Source: Flavobacterium panici
GTDB taxonomy: Bacteria > Bacteroidota > Bacteroidia > Flavobacteriales > Flavobacteriaceae
Reading direction: 5' to 3'
DNA length: 64,000 nucleotides
Assembly (NCBI RefSeq): GCF_903819335.1
Contig: NZ_CAIJDE010000058.1
Coordinates: 119,013-183,012, forward strand
Under the pieces are notes generated by a model that saw only the letters and a list, made by a program, of their open reading frames with translations, made no database searches and was not told where the DNA came from. Below, piece by piece: positions 54,678 to 63,113 of the stretch; position 1 is the first letter of the stretch; every line of letters begins with the position of its first letter. A program made the translations under genes and the position numbers.

Positions 54678-55436
54678 ATGGAAAAATTGACAAATTACTT
54701 TGGACAGAATATTAAAGGTAAAAGAATAGTAATAACAGGAGGAACAACCGGAATAGGAAAAGCAATCGCCGATGTTTTGGTATCGCTGGGAGGCAGGGTG
54801 CTGATTTTTGGCAGAGATGAGAAGGATTTTAAAGATGCCGTTGCTGATATTCAAAAACAATTTCCCGACAGTGAGGTTTACGGTACTCCTGCCGACGTTA
54901 CTAAAAAAGAAGACATACAGAAAATCTTAAAAATAGCAGATACAGAACTTGGCGGTATTGACATTCTGATCAATAATGCGGCACTGGCAGCTCCAGGAAT
55001 AACCAAGGAAAGTTATGATGAATATAAATACATCATAGACACCAATATTACAGGATATCTGGCATTTGCACAGGAAGCGGCCTTAAGGATGAAACAGCAG
55101 AAATCAGGGCATATTATTAATATCGGGTCCATGAGCGCAGAAAGCAAAGAAGCAAAAAGCACCATTTATGTAGCAACAAAATCTGCCATTAGAGGTTTTA
55201 GCACTTCGCTTCGTAAGGAATTAAACCCATTGGGAATTAAAGTTTCTTTAATTGAACCGGGAGCCGTTACAAGTGATATGCAGCCGGACACTAAGGCCGA
55301 ACAAGAAGAAAAAATCGAAAAATTAGAGATGCTTGAGGCGTATGATATTGCAATGAGTACATTATTTTGTCTTTCCCAGCCCAAAAGGTGTGATATTGTA
55401 ACCATGCAGATCAGACCGCATCTTCAGCTCATTTAA
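54678..55436 (+). CDS. SDR-family oxidoreductase
   Basis: 252 residues, classical SDR: GGTTGIGKAIADVL (residues 21-34), NNAALA, Ser in INIGSMSA, and catalytic YVATK. LIEPGAVTSDMQPDT is the usual post-catalytic block. It oxidises or reduces an unidentified alcohol/ketone with NAD(P). It is directly downstream of the 727-residue gene, so the two may act on related substrates. Cytoplasmic. Confidence 0.93.
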   Translation: MEKLTNYFGQNIKGKRIVITGGTTGIGKAIADVLVSLGGRVLIFGRDEKDFKDAVADIQKQFPDSEVYGTPADVTKKEDIQKILKIADTELGGIDILINNAALAAPGITKESYDEYKYIIDTNITGYLAFAQEAALRMKQQKSGHIINIGSMSAESKEAKSTIYVATKSAIRGFSTSLRKELNPLGIKVSLIEPGAVTSDMQPDTKAEQEEKIEKLEMLEAYDIAMSTLFCLSQPKRCDIVTMQIRPHLQLI

Positions 55437-55669
55437 GCACTTTGCTTAATGGGCAGGCCCAGCACTCAATGGTGGAAAAATTTTTATTTCCATAATCTCC
55501 AAATAATAGCTGGCTCCAAAGTATGAGCTGCAATCAACAGAGTTTCAAATAGAATAAAAAAAACTGATTTACTGATAATTATGCAAACAAAAACATCTTA
55601 TTCTGTAAGCTGAATGATTGTATTGCTTGTAATTTTAAATAAAACACAGAACGTCAAATAAATATACTT

Positions 55670-55942
55670 ATGGAAAATTTACTCACTCAGGAAAATTTGA
55701 ATGATATCAAAGAATTAATAGAAAATAAAATTGCAGATATTCCCGGAGAATTCCTTCTTCTTGGGGGACTCGGCACCTTACTGTTATCATCTTATCTATT
55801 AAAAAAAGGAAATAAACAGGCTGCCGCTGCGATAGGCTCTTTAGCTGTACCCATAGTGGGAATAGGTCTTACTAAATACAAGGATCTTTTAAAATCAGAT
55901 TTGGAAAGTTTTAAGCAATATGTACAGCCTGCTGAATCATAA
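55670..55942 (+). CDS. Small hypothetical membrane protein
   Basis: 90 residues with no recognised family. A hydrophobic stretch (EFLLLGGLGTLLLSSYLL) and a second moderately hydrophobic one (AAAIGSLAVPIVGIGLTKY) suggest one or two membrane spans. The start MENLLTQENLNDIKELIENK resembles an amphipathic helix. The next gene begins 83 bases after its stop codon. It belongs to the stress-like region. Confidence 0.75.
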   Translation: MENLLTQENLNDIKELIENKIADIPGEFLLLGGLGTLLLSSYLLKKGNKQAAAAIGSLAVPIVGIGLTKYKDLLKSDLESFKQYVQPAES

Positions 55943-56024
55943 TTCTGACTATTTTATTGCAGATTACATTCAGGTCTTAATTCAGAAGGCTTTAGGATTA
56001 TTAAAAATATTAAATTTAAAAGTC

Positions 56025-56237
56025 ATGGAAAATTTACATAATTACAGCAGTGAAGAACTTCAAAAATGTCCGTACCATCAGCAGTTAAATACATCTGCTG
56101 ACAAGACTTCAGGTAAGCATATCAACACAGGAGACTGGGGCGAAGAACGCGATGAGGACGGAACAGATCCAAACCGCTATGAAAAAGGCTTCAACAATAA
56201 TTCCGGAGAAACAGGAAGCGCGGCCGCTAATAAATAA
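56025..56237 (+). CDS. Small acidic hypothetical protein
   Basis: 70 residues from the ATG at 56025. An in-frame ATG at 55920 would extend the protein into the previous gene and is not supported. It reads MENLHNYSSEELQKCPYHQQ and is hydrophilic and disordered, with GDWGEERDEDGTDPNRYE. It is preceded by the membrane protein gene and followed by the SRPBCC gene 27 bases later, so it may be part of one transcript. Function unknown. Confidence 0.7.
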   Translation: MENLHNYSSEELQKCPYHQQLNTSADKTSGKHINTGDWGEERDEDGTDPNRYEKGFNNNSGETGSAAANK

Positions 56238-56264
56238 AATCTATAAATTTTAAAAATATACATT

Positions 56265-56936
56265 ATGCACACTTCAACTATATCCAATAGAAAGGTCAAC
56301 TCAAAAAGTAACGTAAACGTTTCTACATTAGAACGTATCCTTATGACAGCGGCAGGATCCTATCTGCTGTACAAAGGCTTGACTCAGGAAAAGAAAAGTA
56401 TTTCGCAGATTACATCTGGAGGCGCCATGCTCGCGCGAGGTATAAGCGGCTACTGCCCTGTTTACAGTGCTGTTGACCATTTAAAAAATGACAAAGGCTC
56501 TAATGTTAACATCAGAACTAATGTAACTATCAATAAACCTATCAATGAGGTATATGCCTTTTGGCGCAACCTGGAGAACCTTCCAAAATTTATGAACCAT
56601 CTGGAATCAGTGAAGACTATCAGCAGTACACAGTCAGAATGGACCGCTAAAGGACCAGCCGGCATTGGGTCATTGAGCTGGAAAGCCGAAATCATCAAAG
56701 ATCAGAAAGAAAAGCTGTTAAGCTGGCAGTCCAGCGATGGTTCACCGGTTAAAAACTTTGGAAAAGTGCTGTTTAAAGCTAACGGTGATACTACTGAAAT
56801 AGATGTAACAATATCTTATCGTGCTCCTCTGGGAATTGCCGGTCAGGGTGCCGCAAAACTAGTGAACCCACTTTTTGAGAAAATCATACACGATGATATC
56901 ATAGGGTTTAAAACCTATATTGAATCAAAACAATAA
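56265..56936 (+). CDS. SRPBCC protein with N-terminal DUF2892 region
   Basis: 223 residues. Residues 20-65 match DUF2892 (LERILMTAAGSYLLYKGLTQ, GISGYCPVYSAVDHL). Residues about 80-223 are an SRPBCC/polyketide-cyclase-like domain: VTINKPINEVYAFWRNLENL, SWKAEIIKDQKEKLLSWQSS, IDVTISYRAPLGIAGQGAAK. Such proteins bind a hydrophobic ligand. It ends a small cluster and is closed by a strong terminator. The ligand is unknown. Confidence 0.9.
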   Translation: MHTSTISNRKVNSKSNVNVSTLERILMTAAGSYLLYKGLTQEKKSISQITSGGAMLARGISGYCPVYSAVDHLKNDKGSNVNIRTNVTINKPINEVYAFWRNLENLPKFMNHLESVKTISSTQSEWTAKGPAGIGSLSWKAEIIKDQKEKLLSWQSSDGSPVKNFGKVLFKANGDTTEIDVTISYRAPLGIAGQGAAKLVNPLFEKIIHDDIIGFKTYIESKQ

Positions 56937-56964
56937 AGAGAAAATGTTCTTTGTTTGTTTTAAA

Positions 56965-57001
56965 AAACCTTTTGGAAACTGGTTTCCAAAAGGTTTCTTT
57001 T
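56965..57001 (+). terminator. Strong terminator after the SRPBCC gene
   Basis: AAACCTTTTGGAAAC (56965-56979) and GTTTCCAAAAGGTTT (56982-56996) form a 15-bp stem, then TCTTTTCTTT. It closes the cluster ending at 56936. Confidence 0.93.
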
Positions 57002-57115
57002 CTTTCAGGATTCCAAAAAAAAGTATGAAATCAAGCAGATAGAATTTCTTACAATTAATTTATTTTAAACTAAAAAATAGATAAAAGAGTAACAATTAAA
57101 ATGTAACTTTACTAC

Positions 57116-57541
57116 ATGAGAAGAAATGGTGAAATTATTATAATTGAAGATGATGAAGATGACAGGCTTTTTTTGAAAGATATTTTTGAAAGTCTGGATT
57201 ATCCCAACAAAATAAAGTTTATAGAAGACCCAATGGAAGCGATACCTTATTTATCCAAGCCATCAGTTCTCCCCTTCCTTATTATCTCCGACATTAATAT
57301 GCCGAAAATCAACGGCTTTGAACTCCGTGAGCAGATCACTTCCATTGCGGAGATCAGCCATAAATGCGTGCCTTATATTTTCCTTTCGACTTCCCGAAAT
57401 CCTGAAAATGTAAATAAAGCTTACAGCTGTAACGCACAGGGATATTTTAAAAAAGAAGAAGATTTTTCGGTCTATAAAATCATGATGAAAAATATTGTCG
57501 AATACTGGCTTACCAGCTTGACACCGGCCGCTATGCTTTAA
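57116..57541 (+). CDS. Single-domain response regulator
   Basis: 141 residues, Rcp1-like: IIIIEDDEDDRLFLKDIFES, phospho-Asp in ISDINMPKINGFE (about 62), switch Ser in FLSTSRNP, and a Lys at FKKEED where the Lys is followed by an extra Glu. No kinase is adjacent. The CorA gene starts 16 bases after it and is likely co-transcribed. Confidence 0.9.
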   Translation: MRRNGEIIIIEDDEDDRLFLKDIFESLDYPNKIKFIEDPMEAIPYLSKPSVLPFLIISDINMPKINGFELREQITSIAEISHKCVPYIFLSTSRNPENVNKAYSCNAQGYFKKEEDFSVYKIMMKNIVEYWLTSLTPAAML

Positions 57542-57556
57542 TAAATATACAAGAAA

Positions 57557-58459
57557 ATGGCACTAAGCACCTGCCGGATAAAAGGCACCGACATAACCTG
57601 GATCGACATATACGATCCAAGTGAAGAAGAAATCGAATCGGTCAGCAGCAAATACAGTTTGAATTCTTACGCCCTGCTCGATTCGCTTGATCCTGATCAC
57701 CTTCCTAAATACGAAGAGCACAATGATACCCATTTTTTAATCATTAGGCTCCTGCACGACGAGAGTCAGAAACTGCCAACCATACAAAGCCTGAGCAGTA
57801 AAATTGCCGTATTTTTTACCGATAATTTTATCATTACCATACATCGCTCTGCCCAGCCGCTGATTGAAAATATCATGAAGAATGTAGTGAATGCGGGAAA
57901 GATAAAATCTGCTTCGGGAATTGCCATACATATCGTGGGTGATGCCCTGCGTTCATTTGAAGAACCTGCCATGAAACTTTCAGCCGATATTGATTCTTAT
58001 GAATCCACCCTATTTTTAAAGAAAAATATACCCGATGATATGATCGAGGATATTTATTACTTGAAAAATCGTGCAGGCCTTTACAAAAAACTGCTCCTGC
58101 TGAGCAACGAAGTGGTAAATTCCATCAAAGCCGAGGGAGAAGAACGTCCTGCAAAGCGTGACGTACGCGACCTTCATACCAAACTGGTCCTGCTTTATGA
58201 CCAGGTACAGGAAGATACCAACAACCTGCTCAATATTTATCTTTCCCTCTCTGCCCGTAAGACTAATGACGTTATGAAAATCCTCACGGTTTTCTCAGTC
58301 TTTTTTATGCCGCTTACTTTTATCGTGGGAATTTATGGAATGAATTTTAAATTTATGCCTGAATTACAATCACCTTTAGGATATCCACTTACAATCCTGT
58401 CGATGATTGTAATATCTGTTTTGATTTTTTTCTGGTTTAAAAGAAAAAAATGGCTGTGA
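57557..58459 (+). CDS. corA: CorA-family divalent metal ion transporter
   Basis: 300 residues. A soluble N-terminal domain with a long helix (KNRAGLYKKLLLLSNEVVNS), then two C-terminal membrane helices with the GMN signature in IYGMNFKFMPELQSP. It moves Mg2+ (or another divalent ion) across the inner membrane. Its stop codon is directly adjacent to that of the convergent response-regulator gene at 58460. The upstream regulator gene may be part of the same transcript. Confidence 0.94.
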   Translation: MALSTCRIKGTDITWIDIYDPSEEEIESVSSKYSLNSYALLDSLDPDHLPKYEEHNDTHFLIIRLLHDESQKLPTIQSLSSKIAVFFTDNFIITIHRSAQPLIENIMKNVVNAGKIKSASGIAIHIVGDALRSFEEPAMKLSADIDSYESTLFLKKNIPDDMIEDIYYLKNRAGLYKKLLLLSNEVVNSIKAEGEERPAKRDVRDLHTKLVLLYDQVQEDTNNLLNIYLSLSARKTNDVMKILTVFSVFFMPLTFIVGIYGMNFKFMPELQSPLGYPLTILSMIVISVLIFFWFKRKKWL

Positions 58460-58837
58460 TTATAAAATTGAATCCAGTATGGCAATAAGTTCTGAATAAC
58501 TGTTAGGTTTACTAAAGAACTTGATGATTTCATTTTGGTCAAGTTTTAATTTCATAAATTCCTCAGAAGGAGTTGAAATTAAAATTACAGGAATAACTGA
58601 AAGCCTTTGAATGCTTTTTAGTTTTCCCAACAGTTCCCCTCCATTGATACGGGGCATATTGTAATCCAAAAAGATAAGATCTGGCAGCTGCTCTGCAGAC
58701 TGCAGTTCATCAAGTGCCCTTTCTGGATTTCCAGCCCATTGCAGCTTTACTTCTCTATTAAGTGCTTTAACAGCTTCCTCGAATATCTCGGCATCTTCCG
58801 GGTCATCATCAATGAGTAAAATATTTTTATATGACAT
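58460..58837 (-). CDS. Single-domain response regulator
   Basis: 125 residues, one receiver domain: LLIDDDPEDAEIFEEAVKAL, phospho-Asp in IFLDYNMPRINGGELL (about 61), switch Ser in ILISTPS, Lys in FFSKPNSYSEL. It converges with corA end to end and has no adjacent kinase. It is similar in motif style to the regulator at 21925-22425, sharing KPNS. Confidence 0.92.
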   Translation of the reverse strand: MSYKNILLIDDDPEDAEIFEEAVKALNREVKLQWAGNPERALDELQSAEQLPDLIFLDYNMPRINGGELLGKLKSIQRLSVIPVILISTPSEEFMKLKLDQNEIIKFFSKPNSYSELIAILDSIL

Positions 58838-59101
58838 TCAAATACATTTTTAATCTGCTGCAAAATACAGTTATTATAGTTACGTATTTTAATCTGCTGC
58901 GGTTTAGCAATCTACAAAAAATATAATAAAAAAATATATGGCATTTCTATTACGCAGAAATTATAAGTGGAAATTTTACAACAATACAGAAAAATTATAT
59001 AAATTCAATTCTTAACCAAAAATTATTTTTGCTTTTATGCGTACTTTTTAAGTTATACACACTGCTTTGTCAGTATCTAAGATTTATATTTAATCAAGAC
59101 C

Positions 59102-60058
59102 ATGAGAACAATACTAATCTTTTTCTGTTTTTTAAATGCATGCCTTTGTCATCCGCAGCAGCAACAGCAGCATTATTCTCCCAAAGTTCAGCTTGCCATT
59201 GAGACGTATGCTTTTTTGAAAGCACAAAGTGCCGCCCTGAAAAAAGTCGCCATGCAGTTTCCTTGCTTTACTAAAGAAGTCAGATCCTTAGAAAAAAATG
59301 CTCAGGCAGTATTTGGCAGGGCTGAGAAAAACATCGAACATTTTCTGCAGGAGGAACTTAATGATTCGCAATTCACAAGTTTAGAAAAACATATCGACTC
59401 ACTTGTAAAAGAACAGCTAAAAAATCCCATACAAAAGAAAAAATATGCAGACGAATTTCTTGAGAATATCAAAGATAAAATAGAGTTTAGCCAAGACGCC
59501 GCTGTTCACAAAGGAATTATCTCTTTCGCCTATCATGATGCCCCACATCAGGAAGTTACTGATGGACATTCTGTAAAATTTACTATAGAAGGCCATCCCA
59601 AAGCAGAAGAAACTGTACTCACACTTCCAATACCTAAAAGCTGGACAGCCCAGGAAGCTGAAATGCCTGCTACCGTGCAGGAATTTACCAGCTGTGATGG
59701 CAAAGGAAATGAAAAAATACTCATCCTGATTCAAGAACTGCCTGAAGAATACCAAAACTTTGTCCTTACTGAAAAATCAGTTTTGGAGATGATACCGCCA
59801 CAAAGCAGACTCATTCGCACAGAGCCGGTTATCATCGATAATAGGACAGGCATAATGGTTGAAATCGAAGAAATCTTAGATTTACCAACAAATAAAATGA
59901 AAGTACGCATGCTGCAGTATATGCTGGCTCATGAGCAGAAATTATTCTGTCTGCAAGGCAGTATTGGTCCTGTATCGGTGCACCAAAATCTGGATCTTCA
60001 GATGCGAAAATATGAACCGCTTTTTAGTCTGGTTGCCAAAGGAACGCAGATAGATTAA
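59102..60058 (+). CDS. Exported hypothetical protein
   Basis: 318 residues. Signal peptide with a weak Cys site (FLNACLC, about 18) then a Gln run (HPQQQQQHYSPK). The first half is helical (SLEKNAQAVFGRAEKNIEHF) and the second half has HSVKFTIEGHPKAEETVLTL and LIRTEPVIIDNRTGIMVEIE. I recognise no family. It stands alone, with a 264-base gap upstream and 249 bases downstream. It is likely envelope-located. Confidence 0.75.
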   Translation: MRTILIFFCFLNACLCHPQQQQQHYSPKVQLAIETYAFLKAQSAALKKVAMQFPCFTKEVRSLEKNAQAVFGRAEKNIEHFLQEELNDSQFTSLEKHIDSLVKEQLKNPIQKKKYADEFLENIKDKIEFSQDAAVHKGIISFAYHDAPHQEVTDGHSVKFTIEGHPKAEETVLTLPIPKSWTAQEAEMPATVQEFTSCDGKGNEKILILIQELPEEYQNFVLTEKSVLEMIPPQSRLIRTEPVIIDNRTGIMVEIEEILDLPTNKMKVRMLQYMLAHEQKLFCLQGSIGPVSVHQNLDLQMRKYEPLFSLVAKGTQID

Positions 60059-60307
60059 ATGAAGGAAAAATATCATCTGTAATTTAATGAGCTGCTATAA
60101 TTTTAAACTTTCATGATCAAAAAGATATTACTTCTAAAGGTTAAACTTCGGAGGTTTTTTTATGGACATGCACAGCAATAGTTTAAGATGAAAATTGGAT
60201 AATCCCCAGCACAAATTGTATAACAGATCCATTGTAGTAAAGTATTAATTTAGATATCTAATGAAAATTAGAAATCCAGCATTAGTATTAATTAAAATAA
60301 TTACAAT

Positions 60308-61291
60308 ATGGACGATATACAAATACAAAAAAACAGCCTTAAAGGAAAAGTTGTCGTGATAACCGGTGCCAGCAGCGGTGTGGGCAGAGCCGCAGCTGAA
60401 GCTTTTGCAAATGAAGGATGCACTATTGTTGCAGCAGCCAGAGGCAGTAAAGGTATTGATGATGTGGTACAGTATTGCCGTTCATTAAATGTTCCGGCTT
60501 TTGGCATTTCTGCAGACATGTCTATTGCTCAGGATGTTGAGAAGGTAGCCAGCACAGCTTTATCTATAAACGGAAAAATCGATATTTGGGTGAACAACGC
60601 CGGTGTTATGGCCAGTGGTAAATTTGAGGAAATCCCAATGGAAATCCATGAGCAGGTCCTTAAAACCAATTTGTTTGGATATATGCACGGAGCTTATAAT
60701 GCTGTTAAAATTTTTAAAAACCAGAATGAAGGTATTTTAATTAATAATATATCTATCGGCGGATTTATGCCTGCCCCATATAGTGCTGTATATTCGGCAT
60801 CTAAATATGGAATAAGAGGTATGATGGAATGTCTTCAAGGTGAAATTTCTAATTATAAGCATATTCATATCTGCAATTTGTATCCGCAATTGCAAAATTC
60901 TACCGGAAATCTGCATTCAGCCAAGTATTCCGGTTTTAACATGACAATTCCTTTTATAGCTTCAGATCCGCGTGAAACTGCTGCCAAAATGGTCCAGCTT
61001 GCCAAAGAACCACAAAAAGACCTTTTCCCCGATTTGCGCGCTGCGGCAATCACAAACCTTTATAGATTATTTCCAAAGACTGTAATTAATACAGCTTCTG
61101 CGGCTGTTAGGAGTAAAATGGCACTTAATACCAATAAGCAAGATGATTCTGGAAATGTTTTAAATATTTCTAAAGATCCGCTGAGAGTTTACGGAAGTGA
61201 ACCGTCAAAAAATGCTCCTAAAATAGGCTTAGCCATGCTTGCGGGAATTGGCATCACTGCTGGCTTATATCTAATGAGTAAAAAGTTATAG
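60308..61291 (+). CDS. SDR-family oxidoreductase with C-terminal membrane helix
   Basis: 327 residues. Classical SDR: VITGASSGVGRAAAEAFANE (residues 17-36), NNAGVM, catalytic Ser in INNISIGGF and YSASK. Residues after about 250 extend beyond the domain and end in a membrane helix (KIGLAMLAGIGITAGLYLMS) with KKL, so it may be membrane attached. Substrate unknown. Single gene on its strand, in the stress-like region. Confidence 0.92.
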   Translation: MDDIQIQKNSLKGKVVVITGASSGVGRAAAEAFANEGCTIVAAARGSKGIDDVVQYCRSLNVPAFGISADMSIAQDVEKVASTALSINGKIDIWVNNAGVMASGKFEEIPMEIHEQVLKTNLFGYMHGAYNAVKIFKNQNEGILINNISIGGFMPAPYSAVYSASKYGIRGMMECLQGEISNYKHIHICNLYPQLQNSTGNLHSAKYSGFNMTIPFIASDPRETAAKMVQLAKEPQKDLFPDLRAAAITNLYRLFPKTVINTASAAVRSKMALNTNKQDDSGNVLNISKDPLRVYGSEPSKNAPKIGLAMLAGIGITAGLYLMSKKL

Positions 61292-61412
61292 GTTAAAAAA
61301 AATAAAGATAAACGATCAGGATTCAGCTAATTTCCCACTTTACTTCTCTATTTCTATATATTCAAAAATAAGCAACGTTAGAAGCAGCTTAATTAAAAAA
61401 TCATCATTATAT

Positions 61413-61442
61413 AAAAAATGTCTCGCTATTGAGACATTTTTT
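61413..61442. promoter_or_regulatory. 12-bp inverted repeat upstream of the TetR gene, operator or terminator
   Basis: AAAAAATGTCTC (61413-61424) and GAGACATTTTTT (61431-61442), loop GCTATT. It could end transcription from the SDR gene, but it also has the position and symmetry of an autoregulatory TetR operator. Confidence 0.6.
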
Positions 61443-61445
61443 ATA

Positions 61446-61453
61446 TACCTTTG
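61446..61453 (+). promoter_or_regulatory. TAnnTTTG promoter box directly upstream of the TetR start
   Basis: TACCTTTG matches the -7 consensus of Bacteroidota exactly. It ends only 4 bases before the ATG at 61458, so the mRNA would be leaderless or nearly so. Confidence 0.55.
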
Positions 61454-61457
61454 TGCC

Positions 61458-62021
61458 ATGAAAGACACTAAGGGCAAAATAATAGAATCTGCAATATCAA
61501 TTCTTAATAAAAATGAAACCGCTTCTATAGAACAGATAGCAGCAGAAGCAGGAATTACAAGACGTACTATTCATCGTTATTTTAGCGATAGACTGAGTTT
61601 AATTGAACATTGCAAGGAGAATATGCTGACTGTATGCAACGAAAAAATGACTAATGCATATAACTCCAGTCAGGATCCCATTACTCAAATTGAATATATG
61701 CTGTATGCTGCGATTGAAGTAGGAAATCAATACTGCTTTTTGAAAAAATTATATCAGCATACTGATTATTCTGAAATTAAAAATAACAATGAATCTGAAT
61801 ACAATAACATTAAACTGCAATGGTTTAAGCTTATAGAAAATCTGCAGTCTGGTGGTTATATCAATACTGAACTAACTATTGGATGGATATACAATTTATT
61901 TGGAGGAATAATTGAAACAGCAGTTCTTTCTGTGCAATCAGGAAATATATCACTTAACGATGTCAAAAAATTTGCCTGGATTTCTTTCAAAGGAGGTATT
62001 GGTTTATCTAAATCAAAGTAA
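61458..62021 (+). CDS. TetR/AcrR-family regulator
   Basis: 187 residues. N-terminal HTH: ESAISILNKNETASIEQIAA and GITRRTIHRYFSDRLSL (about 30-47). The C-terminal ligand domain is not recognised. The start is defined by the promoter box 5 bases upstream. It precedes an alpha/beta-hydrolase gene by 39 bases on the same strand. It likely controls that gene and itself via the palindrome at 61413-61442. Confidence 0.9.
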   Translation: MKDTKGKIIESAISILNKNETASIEQIAAEAGITRRTIHRYFSDRLSLIEHCKENMLTVCNEKMTNAYNSSQDPITQIEYMLYAAIEVGNQYCFLKKLYQHTDYSEIKNNNESEYNNIKLQWFKLIENLQSGGYINTELTIGWIYNLFGGIIETAVLSVQSGNISLNDVKKFAWISFKGGIGLSKSK

Positions 62022-62060
62022 TAACCGATAGTTTTTACAAACATATCAAATAAATAAAAA

Positions 62061-62936
62061 ATGAATCTATACAGCGACGAATCTTTAATAGAACAATTGC
62101 CCGGTTTTAAAAATAATTATACTACCGTAAACGGAGTCAATATACATTATGTAACCGGAGGATACGGGAGTCCATTAGTCCTTATTCCGGGATGGCCGGA
62201 AACATGGTGGAGTTATCATAAAATTATGCCCATTTTAGCAGAAAAACACAGTCTAATCGTAATAGATTTACGAGGAATGGGATCATCAGAAAAACCTTTA
62301 GAAGGCTATACAAAAAAAAATATGGCTAAGGATATACATGAATTGATTACTCATTTGGGACATCAAAAAATAAATATAACAGGTCATGATATTGGAGCTG
62401 CAGTTGCTTTTAGTTATGCCGCTAACTTTCCTGAAAGTACAGATAAACTTATCATTTTAGATACTCCACATCCCGATGAAAACATATACAAACTGCCCAT
62501 GATGCCAATAGGAAATCCGGTGTTTCCGTGGTGGCTGGCATTTAACCAGGTCAAACAACTGCCCGAAGAATTACTGGAAGGACGTTATGATGTATTACAA
62601 AATTACATTTTTAACCATCTTTTGGTCAATCCGGAAGCAATTAATGACTTTGACAGAAAAGTCTATGCAGAGGCTTATAACAATAAAAATGCAATTAGAA
62701 GCTCTAATGGCTGGTACCAAGCCTTTACACAAGACATTGAGGATATAAAAAAATACAAAAAAGTATCCATCCCTGCTATGGGAATTGGAAGTCCTGAAGG
62801 TGCAAAAATGCTTAGCTTTTTCTTTTCTGTTTATCTTGAAGATTTTAGCATAGAAGAAATAGAAAATTCCGGTCATTTTGTACATGAAGAAAAACCGGAG
62901 ATTACAGCATTACTAATAAAGAAATTTTTAAGTTAA
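62061..62936 (+). CDS. Alpha/beta hydrolase of the epoxide-hydrolase type
   Basis: 291 residues. Oxyanion loop PGWPETWWSYHKI, RGMGSSEKP, and nucleophile elbow GHDIGA in which Asp is the nucleophile, as in epoxide hydrolases and haloalkane dehalogenases. The catalytic His is in NSGHFVHEEKPE near the C-terminus. It hydrolyses an epoxide or related bond in an unknown substrate. It follows the TetR gene and is probably in one transcript with it. Confidence 0.92.
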   Translation: MNLYSDESLIEQLPGFKNNYTTVNGVNIHYVTGGYGSPLVLIPGWPETWWSYHKIMPILAEKHSLIVIDLRGMGSSEKPLEGYTKKNMAKDIHELITHLGHQKINITGHDIGAAVAFSYAANFPESTDKLIILDTPHPDENIYKLPMMPIGNPVFPWWLAFNQVKQLPEELLEGRYDVLQNYIFNHLLVNPEAINDFDRKVYAEAYNNKNAIRSSNGWYQAFTQDIEDIKKYKKVSIPAMGIGSPEGAKMLSFFFSVYLEDFSIEEIENSGHFVHEEKPEITALLIKKFLS

Positions 62937-62966
62937 AATTCTTTGTAACCTGATGCAAAAAACCTT

Positions 62967-62998
62967 AAAATCCCATTTCTAACAAAATGGGATTTTTT
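62967..62998 (+). terminator. Terminator after the hydrolase gene
   Basis: AAAATCCCATTT (62967-62978), loop CTAACA, AAATGGGATTTT (62985-62996), then T. Confidence 0.92.
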
Positions 62999-63051
62999 AT
63001 GTCTTTTTCGTATTATTTAATCATCTTAAAAAAAAACTTCAAATAAAAAAA

Positions 63052-63079
63052 GGCCGCTTCATAAAATTATGAAGCAGCC
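63052..63079 (-). terminator. Terminator after the metalloprotease gene
   Basis: GGC + GCTTCATAA (63052-63064) and TTATGAAGC + GCC (63067-63079), one bulge on each arm. On the minus strand it is followed by a T-run (the A-run before 63051). It lies 34 bases downstream of the stop at 63114. Confidence 0.9.
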
Positions 63080-63113
63080 TATTATATTTTGTAAGAGAAC
63101 TCTAATTCAACTT

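Noticed and set aside
55920..56024. ATG at 55920 as start of the 70-residue acidic protein
   Set aside because: It overlaps the previous gene and would add a hydrophobic segment unlike the rest of the protein.
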